Below, piece by piece: positions 12,728-22,825 of a stretch of 64,000 nt of DNA. Position 1 is the stretch's first letter, and every line of letters starts with the position of its first letter. The position numbers were made by a program, and so were the translations under genes. This DNA comes from Schizochytrium sp. TIO01. Lineage: Eukaryota; Sar; Bigyra; Thraustochytrida; Thraustochytriidae. Below the pieces are notes generated by a model that saw only the letters and a list, made by a program, of their open reading frames with translations, did not search any database and was not told where the DNA came from. The stretch is taken from assembly GCA_004764695.1 (NCBI GenBank), contig SMSO01000031.1, positions 7,063,261 to 7,127,260 on the forward strand, given 5' to 3'.

Positions 12728-13900
12728 CAATCAATCGAACAAAAACAAACACAGCGCCGCGTGCGACGAGCGAGCGAGCGAGCTTGCTGGCTGGCTGCCG
12801 GTGTTGCTGCGGGCACGGCAAAACCCTGTGGTCGTGAGGAAAGGAGGCGTCTGCGCGGAGCAGAGGTCTACTGCAGTACTCTTCAGTGACCAAGGCTTTG
12901 ACTAGACGTCCATTCGCAGGCAGCGTCCATTGTGGTCGTTCGTTCATTCAATTTGTTCACTCGCTCATTGAACAAGACCTGGCTTGCTTCGCCCTGACTT
13001 GCATACTCTCGGACGGATCCTCTTCTGGCAGCGGAGCTCTTCAAAACACTCGGGACCACCGTGCTTTCTCTCTCTGGCCTGTATCTCCTTGGCGCTTTCT
13101 CGGTTCTTACCTTCATACCTGGTAAAGCTTCTTTGTTTTCTCCAGTTCTGAGGAATCAAAAGCAACAGCGTGCACCCCGCTTCAGCAACGCCGTACTGCG
13201 TTCACTAGACTGCTGCGTCGCCATAACTTGTGAGACTATCTGGTTTGACCATCAACTAGCTTGTAATCCTGGGTAGAGAGAGGTGCCTGCTGTGCGTGCC
13301 TTCGTTGCTTGCATTGAATTTCTCATAGCGTAGGGTACGTGTGTACGGCCTTCTTATTTGGAAAACCTCTTGGTCATTTCCTTCCTCATATACTTTCTTC
13401 ATTTATTGAATTTGCGGTGCTGTCCTTTGCTCCTCAATAGCTGTTGCGTTGCGGATCCTTAAAAGGGAGAGAGTGTATCGAAGGTTGTATCTGTTAGTGC
13501 ACAAACGTGCATAAAAAGGTGCATCCACGTTTCTTCTCTAAATTTTAGCAAGAAGAACGTGGGCTTTGATTATCATTAAATCAAAACCCCTACGTGACTT
13601 TTGCATTTGCAACAACCAACTTTTGACCTCTTTGTTGTGTTTTTGAATAACTAGGACTGGGCTTGGCCACAGGTTTGGTCTGCAAAGTATTGTCTATAAA
13701 TTATAGATAAGGAAAGGTCCGTTACGTACGCTAACCATAGACTTAGTCATATTCCCATACCAGGAATAGGGTAACTTGTGTACGCGAAACACCTATTATA
13801 AGTACATATCGTTCACTTCTGACTGTGCCATTTGTTAGGTGTACAGTAGCATCCATATCAAGAGTGGAGTAATTCAATACACAACACATCACCAGCCGAC

Positions 13901-15961
13901 ATGGGTTGTACATGCTCAGCTGAGGTCGACCGCACCGCAGAAGAAGACCTTGTTGGTGGCGTCGGTCGCACCGTCAAACAAGTAAACTACGATGAAATTC
14001 CAGATGATCGCCGTCCAATGGTTGCGCTTGAGGTTCTAGCTAGCCGTCGAACGGTGTATCGAAAGAAAATGCGCAGATTTATGCCAAATGGCGATCTTGA
14101 CTACAACACAGACAGCAAAACACTTCATCTTCGAAACCTCCTTGATGAGCCTGTGGGGCACTTCTACCTGGTGGAATTTGCAACGGAGAAGAAACTCCCA
14201 GATATGAAGAAGCTTGTCCTTGCATGGGTCGCTATTCATGGGCTCTCGTCACCAAAGGAGGTCGAACTCCGCGACGTGCTTGAGCAGGCGGATATTGAGG
14301 ACCGTGAGGGGGAGTCAACATCTGAAAGGGGACGTGGATCCTCCAAGGCCCTTGCACCCTCACGCACTTCAAGTGTAGATGGCGTGGAAGAGGAAACCAA
14401 AGATGATGGCTGTGCAACAAAGGAATTAAACGACGCGAAGAGCAAACGTGACCTGTATCATGAGCGTGAGTGGCCAACAAACGAAGAGATTTTTGCAGCA
14501 GCTCGCATGGTTCTTGATAAATACCTCAAGGCTGAAGTAGAATATTTCCTTGGTTCCATTGTTGGCAATGATATTTGTGCAACATCGGCAGAAGCTTGTG
14601 AGGCTGCTTTGACCTCTCAGGATGTAGAGGCTGTGCCCACATCACTTCGTGAACTTCAAAACCTTGTCTTTCGAACAATTCTTGACAAGGGATATTACAG
14701 CAAGTTCAGGGAGCACTCTGAGTACAAACGCTACAAGATGAAGTTTGCACGGGTGTATAACACTATCTCACATCGCGACTTTGACTTTATGTCGACCTTG
14801 GGCAAGGGTTCTTTTGGTCGTGTTCTTCGCGTGCGGAAAAAGACAACAGGCGCACAATATGCACTCAAGGTCATGAGCAAGAAAAAGATCCTAAACGGAG
14901 CAGAGAGTGCTGATCAAGTCACAATTGAGCGCAACGTTCTCGTGACATGTGATTGTCCGTCCATTGTGCGCCCTGAATTTTCCTTCCAAACCTCCAGAGC
15001 TTTATTTCTTGCCCTTGAGCTTCTCGAGGGTGGTAACCTCGTGGACGCCATGCAAGCTAACAATGGCACACTCAACATTAACCAGGCTCGTTTTATTGTG
15101 GCAGAGATTGCCCTCGGTCTTGAGCACATGCATAAGCACGGTATCCTCTATCGTGATCTTAAACCAGTGAATGTCATGTTGGATCGCCGTGGCCATGCAG
15201 TGTTGACGGATATGGGTCTCTGTGCCAAGATTCGCCCAAGCGAATTCCCGAAAGAAGATGGTGCACTGTCTTCAAGCGGCACCCGCCTCCTTCGGCGAAA
15301 GTCGATGCCTATCCTCAAGTCTGAGGAGCTCAAATGCGTCGGAACATTTGGTTTCCGTGCTCCTGAACTCTTGGAAGCCTCGGAGACCAAGAATGGCTAC
15401 GGCCCTGCTGTTGATTGGTGGTCGCTTGGCGTAACTTTGTACTATCTTGTCTCGTCTAAGCTTCCATTCCAGCGCAGAACAATTCGCAAGAGCATTCTTG
15501 GTGGCCCTCCCAACCCCCGCGAGCAAGAGCGGAGGTTACAAAGTGAGCTGCACGTTGCTCCGGATTGCGACGAAGACCTCGCTAATGCGGTTTTTCAATT
15601 TCTGGACAAGGAACCTGAACTTCGACTCGGCCGTGATCCAGCCGAGCTTCGTGCCCATCCTTTCTTTGCCTCTATTGACTTTGAGAAACTTGCAAAACGT
15701 GAGATCAAGCCACCATACAGGCCGCATGTATCACGCCGCTCGGCCAATGAGAAGCCTCAATTTGATGGCCTAGCTGAGGCTATGCATCAATTCTCGCAGG
15801 ATAATGTTCTTGAACTCTTTGGTGGTGAAAACGAGATGCAGGAGGAGTACACTCACGTCGGTCGCTCGCAGCAGCGCCTCTTCCGAGACTGGGACTATCT
15901 GCCAGATGAACTCCTTGAGCCTGATTGGAAGCTTTGCAATGAAGACAAACTCTTCCCATAA
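13901..15961 (+). CDS. RGS-domain AGC kinase, G-protein-coupled receptor kinase-like
   Basis: A 686-residue Ser/Thr kinase, single exon. The N-terminus MGCTCS has Gly2 for myristoylation and Cys3/Cys5 for palmitoylation, which suggests plasma-membrane anchoring. Residues about 78-290 look like an RGS-homology domain interrupted by a charged loop (about 130-190). The kinase domain runs from about 294: Gly loop GKGSFGRV (301-308), ATP lysine in ALKVMSKKK (K323), alpha-C Glu in TIERN (E343), catalytic loop YRDLKPVN (D419), DMG (437-439) in place of DFG, and APE (487-489). An activation-loop insertion (about 450-478) carries a possible phosphosite, RRKSMP. An AGC-type C-terminal tail follows. RGS plus AGC kinase with a non-DFG motif is the GRK layout (animal GRKs have DLG). 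Receptor kinase function is inferred; a general RGS-kinase role is the alternative. Confidence 0.85.
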   Translation: MGCTCSAEVDRTAEEDLVGGVGRTVKQVNYDEIPDDRRPMVALEVLASRRTVYRKKMRRFMPNGDLDYNTDSKTLHLRNLLDEPVGHFYLVEFATEKKLPDMKKLVLAWVAIHGLSSPKEVELRDVLEQADIEDREGESTSERGRGSSKALAPSRTSSVDGVEEETKDDGCATKELNDAKSKRDLYHEREWPTNEEIFAAARMVLDKYLKAEVEYFLGSIVGNDICATSAEACEAALTSQDVEAVPTSLRELQNLVFRTILDKGYYSKFREHSEYKRYKMKFARVYNTISHRDFDFMSTLGKGSFGRVLRVRKKTTGAQYALKVMSKKKILNGAESADQVTIERNVLVTCDCPSIVRPEFSFQTSRALFLALELLEGGNLVDAMQANNGTLNINQARFIVAEIALGLEHMHKHGILYRDLKPVNVMLDRRGHAVLTDMGLCAKIRPSEFPKEDGALSSSGTRLLRRKSMPILKSEELKCVGTFGFRAPELLEASETKNGYGPAVDWWSLGVTLYYLVSSKLPFQRRTIRKSILGGPPNPREQERRLQSELHVAPDCDEDLANAVFQFLDKEPELRLGRDPAELRAHPFFASIDFEKLAKREIKPPYRPHVSRRSANEKPQFDGLAEAMHQFSQDNVLELFGGENEMQEEYTHVGRSQQRLFRDWDYLPDELLEPDWKLCNEDKLFP

Positions 15962-17457
15962 ATCAACCTTCAATCTTGAGTTCCATTGTTTCACAGGAAC
16001 TTTCATAGGCGCTCCCTTTCTTGGAGTTATCCTAGGCTTGCTTGGGCAGCCTAGTATTGTAACATCGGCCGGCTGCTCCTGTGCCCTTCCCTCGGTGATC
16101 GAGTGATCGCTTGCTGTTGGGTTGGCACGTAAGTTAAGCTTTGCTCGGCGATGAGTTTTTTCTCATTGTGCGTGTGTGTTTCTCTCCTCGTTCATGTGTC
16201 GTGTGGTGTGGTGTGGTGTGGATCTGGCGATTGCCTTGGTTTGGTGAATGTTGACGTGCTTCACGGAGACAGCAACACTGTACTCGCGACGTGAACCGTT
16301 GAAATTCATTGCAATAGACATGTTGTCTGAGCAGCCAAATATCAGAGAAGACATCGTCTCGATTGATGTAAAGTACCCTCTCCATCATTCCAAATCTCAA
16401 TCTCCAACCATACATTCTATACAGAGGATTGGTCACATACTGTGCCCCCCTCATTTTCCATGTCTTTTTCATTTTTTTCTTCCCTTCATGTTTTCTTTCT
16501 TTCTTTTATGTGTGACGTTGACCATTTTATGTTTGTTTATTTCCCTTTCAAATTCTTTTCTACACCTTGACTTGACACCTGCCCCATCTTGATTAAACGC
16601 TTACATTGCGCATTGACTTGCCTAATTCTTTTGATTTAGATTATGAGGAGCAAATAGACTTCTGTTGGCAACACTCTCATCTTTTGTGAAAAAGACACCA
16701 ACTAAAAATTCAACATGTTATCAAGGATTCCCTATGGCTTCTTTTTTTTAATTCTCCTCCTCCTCCTACTTCCTTCCTGGTCCCAGCTCTTTGCGGCATC
16801 CATTCACCTCAAAGTATCAAGTCTTCTCTGACAATTTTCTGCTTTTCAATGCTCCTTCAAGTCCCAGACTTACTTTCCCTCTCTACCTAAAACACTAGCT
16901 CCGACTATTAAGACGAAGCGCGATTCTTAGTTTGGATGGCAAAGAAGAAGACAAGAAACCTGATCCAAATCCGTCATCTAACGCAGTTTGCGATACCAGC
17001 AGGCACGACGAAGATCAACAAAGCTGGCTTCTGCATTCCTCGTAGGTTCCCCATCTTCTTTCTGCGGAATTGCATGGGAGGTAGCGAGCGACGATTGGAC
17101 TTTCTAGCAGGTACGCACATAGAACTCTAGATAGGCACTAGTTAGCAAAAAGTAGAGTTCACAATAGTTTATTCACTCACTCATCAATTGAATAGAACCA
17201 TCGATTGATTTTCTTCATTCCTTCTCTGGCCAAGTTCAAGGGGCGTTCATCCGCTCGCGACTTTCACCAATTGAGCTGCATTTGAGCAACCAGCCGGCCA
17301 GTAGACCTCGGCTGGCGGTCTTTCGATCCTTTGCAAGGTTGTCCTGTGCGAGTTGTTGGCCAGTGCCTTGTGGCTTCTGGCACTCGAATTGGTTGGTGGC
17401 TAACAAGCTGCAAAGCATCTGAATCTCCATCTTCGAGGCGTTCTAGTCGAAGGCACG
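15962..17457. other. Intergenic region: kinase 3' end and Kelch-gene 5' region
   Basis: No supported gene. It contains a GTGTG repeat at 16201-16221, pyrimidine-rich stretches at about 16445-16560 and 16741-16790, and short frames without recognisable domains. The last 250 bases probably hold the leader of the Kelch gene. Confidence 0.55.
16201..16221. repeat. (GTGTG)n microsatellite
   Basis: Four tandem GTGTG units. Confidence 0.85.
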
Positions 17458-19905
17458 ATGGGTAAGAAGAAAGGCGGCGGTGGCGGCGGTGGCGGTGATG
17501 CCAAAGCTGCCAAGAAAGAGGAGAAGCGTCGTAAGCAGGAAGCCAAGGCCCAGAAGAAGGCAGGCAAGCAGGCCAAGAAGAAAGGTCTTGATGACGATGA
17601 GGACGACCTGGACGCCCTTCTGGCCGAGTTCCGCGCTAAGGATGCCGACCGCACGGCTGTCACGATTGAGGTCACGGAGCCCCCGACGCCTCGAGCATAT
17701 TTCTCCTTCACGCCGCTTGAAGGCCAGCACAGCAACGAGCTGCTTGTCTTTGGCGGTGAGATCTTTGACGGCAACATGAGCGAATGCTACAACGACCTGT
17801 ACCGTCTCAACCTCGACAAACTTGAGTGGAAGAAGATATCATCTCCAAACTCCCCTGATCCTCGTAACGCCCACCAGACTGTTGTAGTTCGTGACACAGC
17901 TTACATCTTCGGTGGTGAGTTCTCGAAGGGATACCAGTTCCACCACTACCGCGACACATGGAAGCTCGACTTGAACAAGAACGCTTGGACACAGCTCGAG
18001 CTCAGGACAGGACCCTCTCCTCGATCGGGCCACCGTATGACGGTCTGGAAGCACTTTATCGTGCTCTTTGGAGGCTTCTATGAGACCAGTCGTGGCTGCA
18101 ATTACTACGATGATCTCTTCTTCTTTGACATGCGCGAGGAGAAGTGGCACCTTGCTGTGCCCCCCAAAACTGCAATTAAACCTTCCGCTCGTGGAGGATT
18201 TCAATTCAATTGCCACAATGGTCGTAACACAATCTATCTTTATGGAGGAAACCGCGTGTCAGTCTCAGCAACCACTGAGCGAGCACGGAACTTTGACGAT
18301 ATGTGGGCATTGCACCTAGCGCTTCCGCCTAAGGCTGGCATGTGCCCCGAATTCCGCTGGGAGTCTGTGCCGAACAAAGGAGCGGTGCCGCCTCGCAAAA
18401 GCGGAGCCACGAGTTGTGTACACAAGAACCGCATGGTGCTTTTTGGAGGCGTTGTGGACAAAGAAACCTCCTACGATCTCGAGAGCGAGTTCTTCAATAC
18501 ACTGCATGCCTTCGACATGGAGCGTCGCAAATGGTATGAACTCAAAGTAAAACCCAAGTCCAAGGCAATCAAGGACAGGCGTCGCAAGAAAGATCGCTCT
18601 GGAGTGACTATTGCAACGAACGATACCTCATACCAGGATAGCGTCTTTGACGAGGAGGACGACTACGCGAATGACGAAGATGAAGAAGAGGACGAGGACT
18701 ATGGCAATGACGATGACGGTCTCGATGATAACGCCTTTTACGTCATTATCGATGGCAAGATCACCAAGATTGAAATGGATGACGACGAAGAAGATAACGA
18801 AGACGCCAAGGGCTCTTCTTCAAGCAAGGAGACGGGAGAAGCAGGAGCTGCAGATTCAGAGCCCATGGCACCGCCGCCTGCACCTTCTGCTGAAGATACC
18901 ACTAACGACTCACCTGCGCTGAGCAACATTGAGGGTGCTACCGGTGCAACCAAGAGCGGTGCTCTAATCGATAACAGTAAGCAACTTGACACCGTTGCTG
19001 AAGACGAAGTCAATGAAGAATCTGCTGCACAGAACGATGAGCCGAAGCTGTCAAAGGAGGAGCAGAGGGCAGCCAAAGCAGCCAAGGACGCTGCGGCCAT
19101 CGCTGCAGCGGTTGGCGATGAGTCCAACGCGCCCCGGCCTCGTATTGGCGCTGGTCTGGCTGTCCAGGGCAGCAAACTCTTTGTATATGCAGGCGGCACA
19201 GAGGTCGGCTCTCGTCAGATCACCTTCGACGATCTCTGGTACGTCGACCTCAACCAAATGGACAGGTGGCATGAAGTTTACGCCGGAAAGTGGCGCGATA
19301 TTGCTTGGTATGAAGATGGTGATGATGACGAGGATGACGATGAGGACGATGACGAGGACGATGATGATGAGAGCTACGATAATGATGATGACGAGGATGA
19401 TGATGATGATGAAGGTAACGAAGAGTCTAACCTCTTTGGCGGCCTGACCCCTGCCCAGAGAGCCAAACGTCTCAACGATTTACGCTCAAAGCTTCAGCTT
19501 GGAGATGATTCGCGTACACCCAACGTCAAGGAACCCCTTCGCGACTTCTTCCGCCGCACGCGCGATATTTGGGTTCGCGAGGTACTTGAGCAGACTAAGG
19601 AGCGTCTTACTGGTAAGGAAATTCGCCGCGAGGCTTTCAAACGCGCAGACACTCGATTCAATGAACTTCTCCCTGTTCTTCAAGAGCTTGATGAGCTTGA
19701 AGAGGATCAAAAAATGGCAGAGGAGATGCAGGCTCAAGAAAAGGATCGCCTTCGTGAAAAGCTTCGTGAAAAGGCGAAGAAACGCAAGGCCCACTTAGCA
19801 AAGGTGGCCAAGGGTGAGAAGCGCGCTGAGGCCAAGCGAAAGGGCAAGGGCAAGAAGGGTAGCGACGATGAGGACGAAGACGATTCTGATGAGGAATCGG
19901 ATTAA
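17458..19905 (+). CDS. Kelch-repeat protein of the KLHDC4 / yeast Kel3 family
   Basis: An 815-residue, single-exon protein. The N-terminus is glycine- then lysine-rich (1-45), followed by an acidic linker. Kelch beta-propeller repeats run from about residue 85 to 365, with the signatures LLVFGGE (95-101), AYIFGGE (148-154), IVLFGGF (201-207), IYLYGGN (259-265) and MVLFGGV (326-332). Another repeat, LFVYAGGTE, sits at about 574-582 after a 200-residue acidic insertion. Residues 685-745 match the DUF4110 domain typical of KLHDC4/Kel3 (KEPLRDFFRRTRDIWVREV). Long Asp/Glu runs (398-425, 620-655) and a Lys-rich tail explain the size, compared with about 520 residues for human KLHDC4. Kelch propellers bind proteins; the exact role of this family is unclear. 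Confidence 0.9.
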   Translation: MGKKKGGGGGGGGDAKAAKKEEKRRKQEAKAQKKAGKQAKKKGLDDDEDDLDALLAEFRAKDADRTAVTIEVTEPPTPRAYFSFTPLEGQHSNELLVFGGEIFDGNMSECYNDLYRLNLDKLEWKKISSPNSPDPRNAHQTVVVRDTAYIFGGEFSKGYQFHHYRDTWKLDLNKNAWTQLELRTGPSPRSGHRMTVWKHFIVLFGGFYETSRGCNYYDDLFFFDMREEKWHLAVPPKTAIKPSARGGFQFNCHNGRNTIYLYGGNRVSVSATTERARNFDDMWALHLALPPKAGMCPEFRWESVPNKGAVPPRKSGATSCVHKNRMVLFGGVVDKETSYDLESEFFNTLHAFDMERRKWYELKVKPKSKAIKDRRRKKDRSGVTIATNDTSYQDSVFDEEDDYANDEDEEEDEDYGNDDDGLDDNAFYVIIDGKITKIEMDDDEEDNEDAKGSSSSKETGEAGAADSEPMAPPPAPSAEDTTNDSPALSNIEGATGATKSGALIDNSKQLDTVAEDEVNEESAAQNDEPKLSKEEQRAAKAAKDAAAIAAAVGDESNAPRPRIGAGLAVQGSKLFVYAGGTEVGSRQITFDDLWYVDLNQMDRWHEVYAGKWRDIAWYEDGDDDEDDDEDDDEDDDDESYDNDDDEDDDDDEGNEESNLFGGLTPAQRAKRLNDLRSKLQLGDDSRTPNVKEPLRDFFRRTRDIWVREVLEQTKERLTGKEIRREAFKRADTRFNELLPVLQELDELEEDQKMAEEMQAQEKDRLREKLREKAKKRKAHLAKVAKGEKRAEAKRKGKGKKGSDDEDEDDSDEESD

Positions 19906-20014
19906 GCGTTCTCCTAGCTATGTTGCATCGGTGCTTTAACACTCATGTCTTTCTATATTCTCTTTAGTGCGAACGCAGACGAATTCTAAATATCGTTAGT
20001 ACAGCCATGTGGCC

Positions 20015-20020
20015 AATAAA
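20015..20020 (+). terminator. Poly(A) signal AATAAA of the Kelch gene
   Basis: AATAAA lies 110 bases after the stop codon at 19905, on the same strand and in AT-rich sequence. Confidence 0.5.
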
Positions 20021-20413
20021 ATGAAAAGGATATTTCCTTGGTATTTTCGTCATAAAAAGCAAAACATTTCTTAGTATTTTATTCTTAGTCCATTTGCTCC
20101 TGCCAGCTAATAACAACAACAAAGGGTAAAACTTGACCTCGTAGCACCAGTATTGGCAACATCAGAATCTATATCATAAAAAGCGAGTGTTGATTGTGAC
20201 GTAGCTGTATAACACGGTGAAAATTTGTCAACAGTTGGATAACGAGGCAACCTTAGCAAGGGGGACCGACACGGGTCAAGATACACGCATGCGTGCAATT
20301 CTTTCCATCATTCTCTAGATAAGGTATAGATAAAGTGTTCTCAAGGATCACGAGCGAGCGAGAAAAGTAAAAAAAATTATTGCTTGGTACCTGACTCAAC
20401 TGTGTGCAAAAGA

Positions 20414-21130
20414 TTAGTTCTCCACGAGGGTGGGCTTCTCGCCGAGCTCCTTGGCGAACTCGAGCTGGCGAGCCCTTGGTGCGGCAGAGCGGTATTTGCC
20501 GGTGGACCTGCATGGTGTTTCGATCCACGAATCAATTGATTTATTAAACACCAGTAAACAACAACCCAGAGGAAGGATCGTATTTTAGTTTAGTGGCAAT
20601 TTATATACCAAAACAATGTGTCAATTTTGTTAGTCAACGGGTTCGTCCTATCCCTGAGAACTGAGTATTTTTATGTATTTGTACAGGTTGGTATCCTGCT
20701 ATTCGCTAGAGTTCTCCATCTGACGCCGCTCGCTTTCCAAAGTGCATTCATTCTATGCATGAAGCACTTTCTCAGTCCCATCATGAAAAGTGCGGACATG
20801 ACATCATTTTCCACGAGACTGGACACGTCCATGCTCACTGAAGGAGGAAAGTTGGAAAGAGTCCTGGATAAGAAGATATGGAGTGGCTCAGATCTCAACA
20901 ATGGCAGTGGTCATACAAATGGAAAATAAACTCAGCAGGCTCTCAAAGCATACAAGAATAAAGTAAACTTACGGGTCCTCCATGCCAAAGTACTGGTCAG
21001 TGGGGTAGCCGAGGGCAAGACGTGCCCTTGGGACGACAGTGGCAAGGCCGATGGCAAAGGTGCCAATGGCAAGGCTCACAATGACCATAGGCTCGCGGTC
21101 GAGCGCATGACGGATGAACTTGCTGGCCAT
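20414..21130 (-). CDS. Mitochondrial complex I small subunit, NDUFA3-like (2 exons)
   Basis: Exon 1 is 21130-20973 and exon 2 is 20507-20414. They are joined by a 465-base intron with a GTAAGT donor and a TGCAG acceptor; the phases match (158 + 94 bases). The product has 83 residues: a short amphipathic start (MASKFIRHALDREPMVI), one membrane segment at about residues 16-34 and a charged tail ending GEKPTLVEN. Length (human NDUFA3 has 84), the order of elements and the FIRHALDREPMVIVS start resemble NDUFA3/B9 (FLKNAWDKEPVLVVS). Such subunits sit in the membrane arm of NADH:ubiquinone oxidoreductase. An upstream in-frame ATG at 21178 would add 16 residues, but ATGGCC at 21130 fits better. The gene structure is secure; the family assignment is moderately so. 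Confidence 0.72.
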
Positions 21131-21263
21131 TTTGATAAAAGAAAAGACAAGTTTAGTCCTATGTAGCCTGTTATTCACAAGCAGTCCACACCATCACCAT
21201 CGATCACCATATCCGTGAGACCATTTTAAACCCACAATACCCCACGTAGAAGACACCAACGCG

Positions 21264-21666
21264 TCAAATTGTGCCGAGATACATGACGAAGTTAACAACA
21301 TTCACACGATCAAGATCATTAAGGCAAACGCACAAGTCACAAGACATCGCACAGGTCCACGGAGATATCAAACCCACGAGAGCGGCACGTAAATGCGGAA
21401 TCCCATAAGCCACAAAGGTAAATAACATACACACATAAGCAAACAAAACAGCAGAAAGCGTGATCGTCAGCAAATCCATCATCAGCATTTCCTCGACTAC
21501 CCCTGTGAGCTGGCCGGTCCCAACGGCCACATACACTAGCTTAAGACACCACGGGTCCTCCGAGAGTGCCGTAGCTGCGCGGGGGTGCCGCTACACCCTA
21601 TCCATAGCGCGAAGTAAGCGCGGCCCGTCACCTACGTACGATAATCTGCTTGCTCTGCAGCGCCAT
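21264..21666 (-). CDS. Possible small membrane protein, two-exon model (doubtful)
   Basis: The model has exon 1 at 21666-21640 (ATG, nine codons), a 49-base intron (GTACGT donor, GTGTAG end) and exon 2 at 21590-21264, giving 117 residues in phase. The product has a hydrophobic segment around LLTITLSAVLFAYVCMLF and possibly a second one near LVYVAVGTGQ. It lies in tandem with, and 130 bases upstream of, the NDUFA3-like gene, in a locally GC-richer patch (21480-21700). The segment starting MMDLL weakly recalls the first helices of TRAP-gamma, but there is no room for the rest of such a protein. It may not be a gene. Confidence 0.28.
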
Positions 21667-22281
21667 CGAGGCAGCAGAGCCAGTCCGAACCACCTTAATT
21701 TCCAGATAAGGTTCACTTGAGTAAGTGAGTTATGATCATTTTGGAAGTGAATTATAGACTTATTAAGGTGTATTATACAATACGATATAGTTGAATAAAG
21801 AGATTAGTTGTTGAGTTTGCCATGTGTAAAACAGGGGGTCATTTTGGAGAAGGGGCGCCTAGGATCCATTAGAGTTAGGCATAGGAGTCGGTTCACATAG
21901 GAGGCTATAGAAAAGGTTAGCTGTGCAGGCATAGGATATTCTCTTTTTTGAGACTCGTTCAAAGTTTTTATTTATTGTTGTTATTTTTTAATTTATTGTT
22001 GTTATTTGTTTATTTTTAATTCTGATTTTAGTAGAAGATTAACGAATTCCTGTTTCTTTCTTTGACTGTTTCTATGCTATCCTGACTGACTCGGATGATT
22101 TGTTTCGTACCCATTCGGAAAACCAACTTCAAGCTAAAACCTGAAGATGGTTCGACCCGCATGTCCACCCCGGTAGCTGAAGAAAGCTGCGAGTTCCTTT
22201 GTGCGTGTAGTGCATCTCTTCGAAGTTGAGAAGAGGTTTGATTCATCGCCCATCCACATGCAACGAATGATGATGATGGGC

Positions 22282-22339
22282 AGTTCGTTCGTTCGTTCGT
22301 TCGTTCTAAATAAAGGACTTCGTTCTAAATAAAGGACTG
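22282..22339. repeat. (GTTC)n plus tandem 19-bp duplication
   Basis: About six GTTC units, then two adjacent copies of CGTTCTAAATAAAGGACT at 22302 and 22321. Confidence 0.85.
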
Positions 22340-22540
22340 CAGAATCAATCACTCGCTCATGCATATTGCTTACTGCACAGAGAAGGGACGAAAAGGAGAA
22401 AAGAACCGGTAATGTCATCATGAGCCATGAGGACTTTGTTTGTTTGCAAGTCGAACTCCTTTGGTTTGTTTCGCCTTGTGTTTGGCTGTGCCTCTCGAAG
22501 AGTACATCGTGAGGTACTTTACACGACACGACAAAACAAA

Positions 22541-22586
22541 ACAAGACAAGACAAGACAAGACAAGACAAGACAAGACAAGACAAGA
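22541..22586. repeat. (ACAAG)n pentanucleotide repeat
   Basis: Nine perfect ACAAG units, preceded by ACAAA variants. Confidence 0.92.
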
Positions 22587-22722
22587 CGCATGCGTGCGTG
22601 AGTGAGTGGGTGGGCGAGTGAGTGAGTGAGTGAGGTGGAAATAGGGTCAGGGTCTCTCGAAACACAGAAAAAATCGCACTGAGGAAATCAATTCATTAAT
22701 TGATTCACCTATGGATTTAGTT

Positions 22723-22825
22723 GTTTCAGGTTGTTTGTTTGTTTCAAGTTGTTTGTTTGTTTCAGGTTGTTTGTTTGTTTCAGGTTGTTTGTTTGTTTCA
22801 GGTTGTTTGTTTGCTTGTTTCACTT
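22723..22825. repeat. 18-bp minisatellite
   Basis: About five copies of TTTCAGGTTGTTTGTTTG, one with an A variant (CAAG) and the last with a C variant. Confidence 0.88.

Larger units (their letters stand above)
1812..13900. other. Gene-poor, AT-rich intergenic region (12 kb)
   Basis: No convincing gene was found. All open frames are short, carry no recognisable domain, and often overlap others on the opposite strand. Most of the region is AT-rich, with runs such as (TA)n, (TAA)n, poly-T and (TAAA)n. There are more GC-balanced pockets at about 5170-5480, 11340-11660 and 12740-13280, where short frames exist on both strands but none could be assigned. The last 500 bases before 13901 are the likely promoter and 5' leader of the kinase gene. 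Small intron-rich genes or non-coding RNAs could be hidden here. Confidence 0.6.

Noticed and set aside
12549-12947. Frame with Tyr/Leu/Phe/Ile repeats that looks like membrane segments
   Set aside because: Direct translation of the (TAAA)n array at 12652-12693.
20618-20929. 103-codon plus-strand frame inside the NDUFA3-like intron
   Set aside because: No domain, AT-rich, antisense to an intron with clear splice sites; treated as chance.
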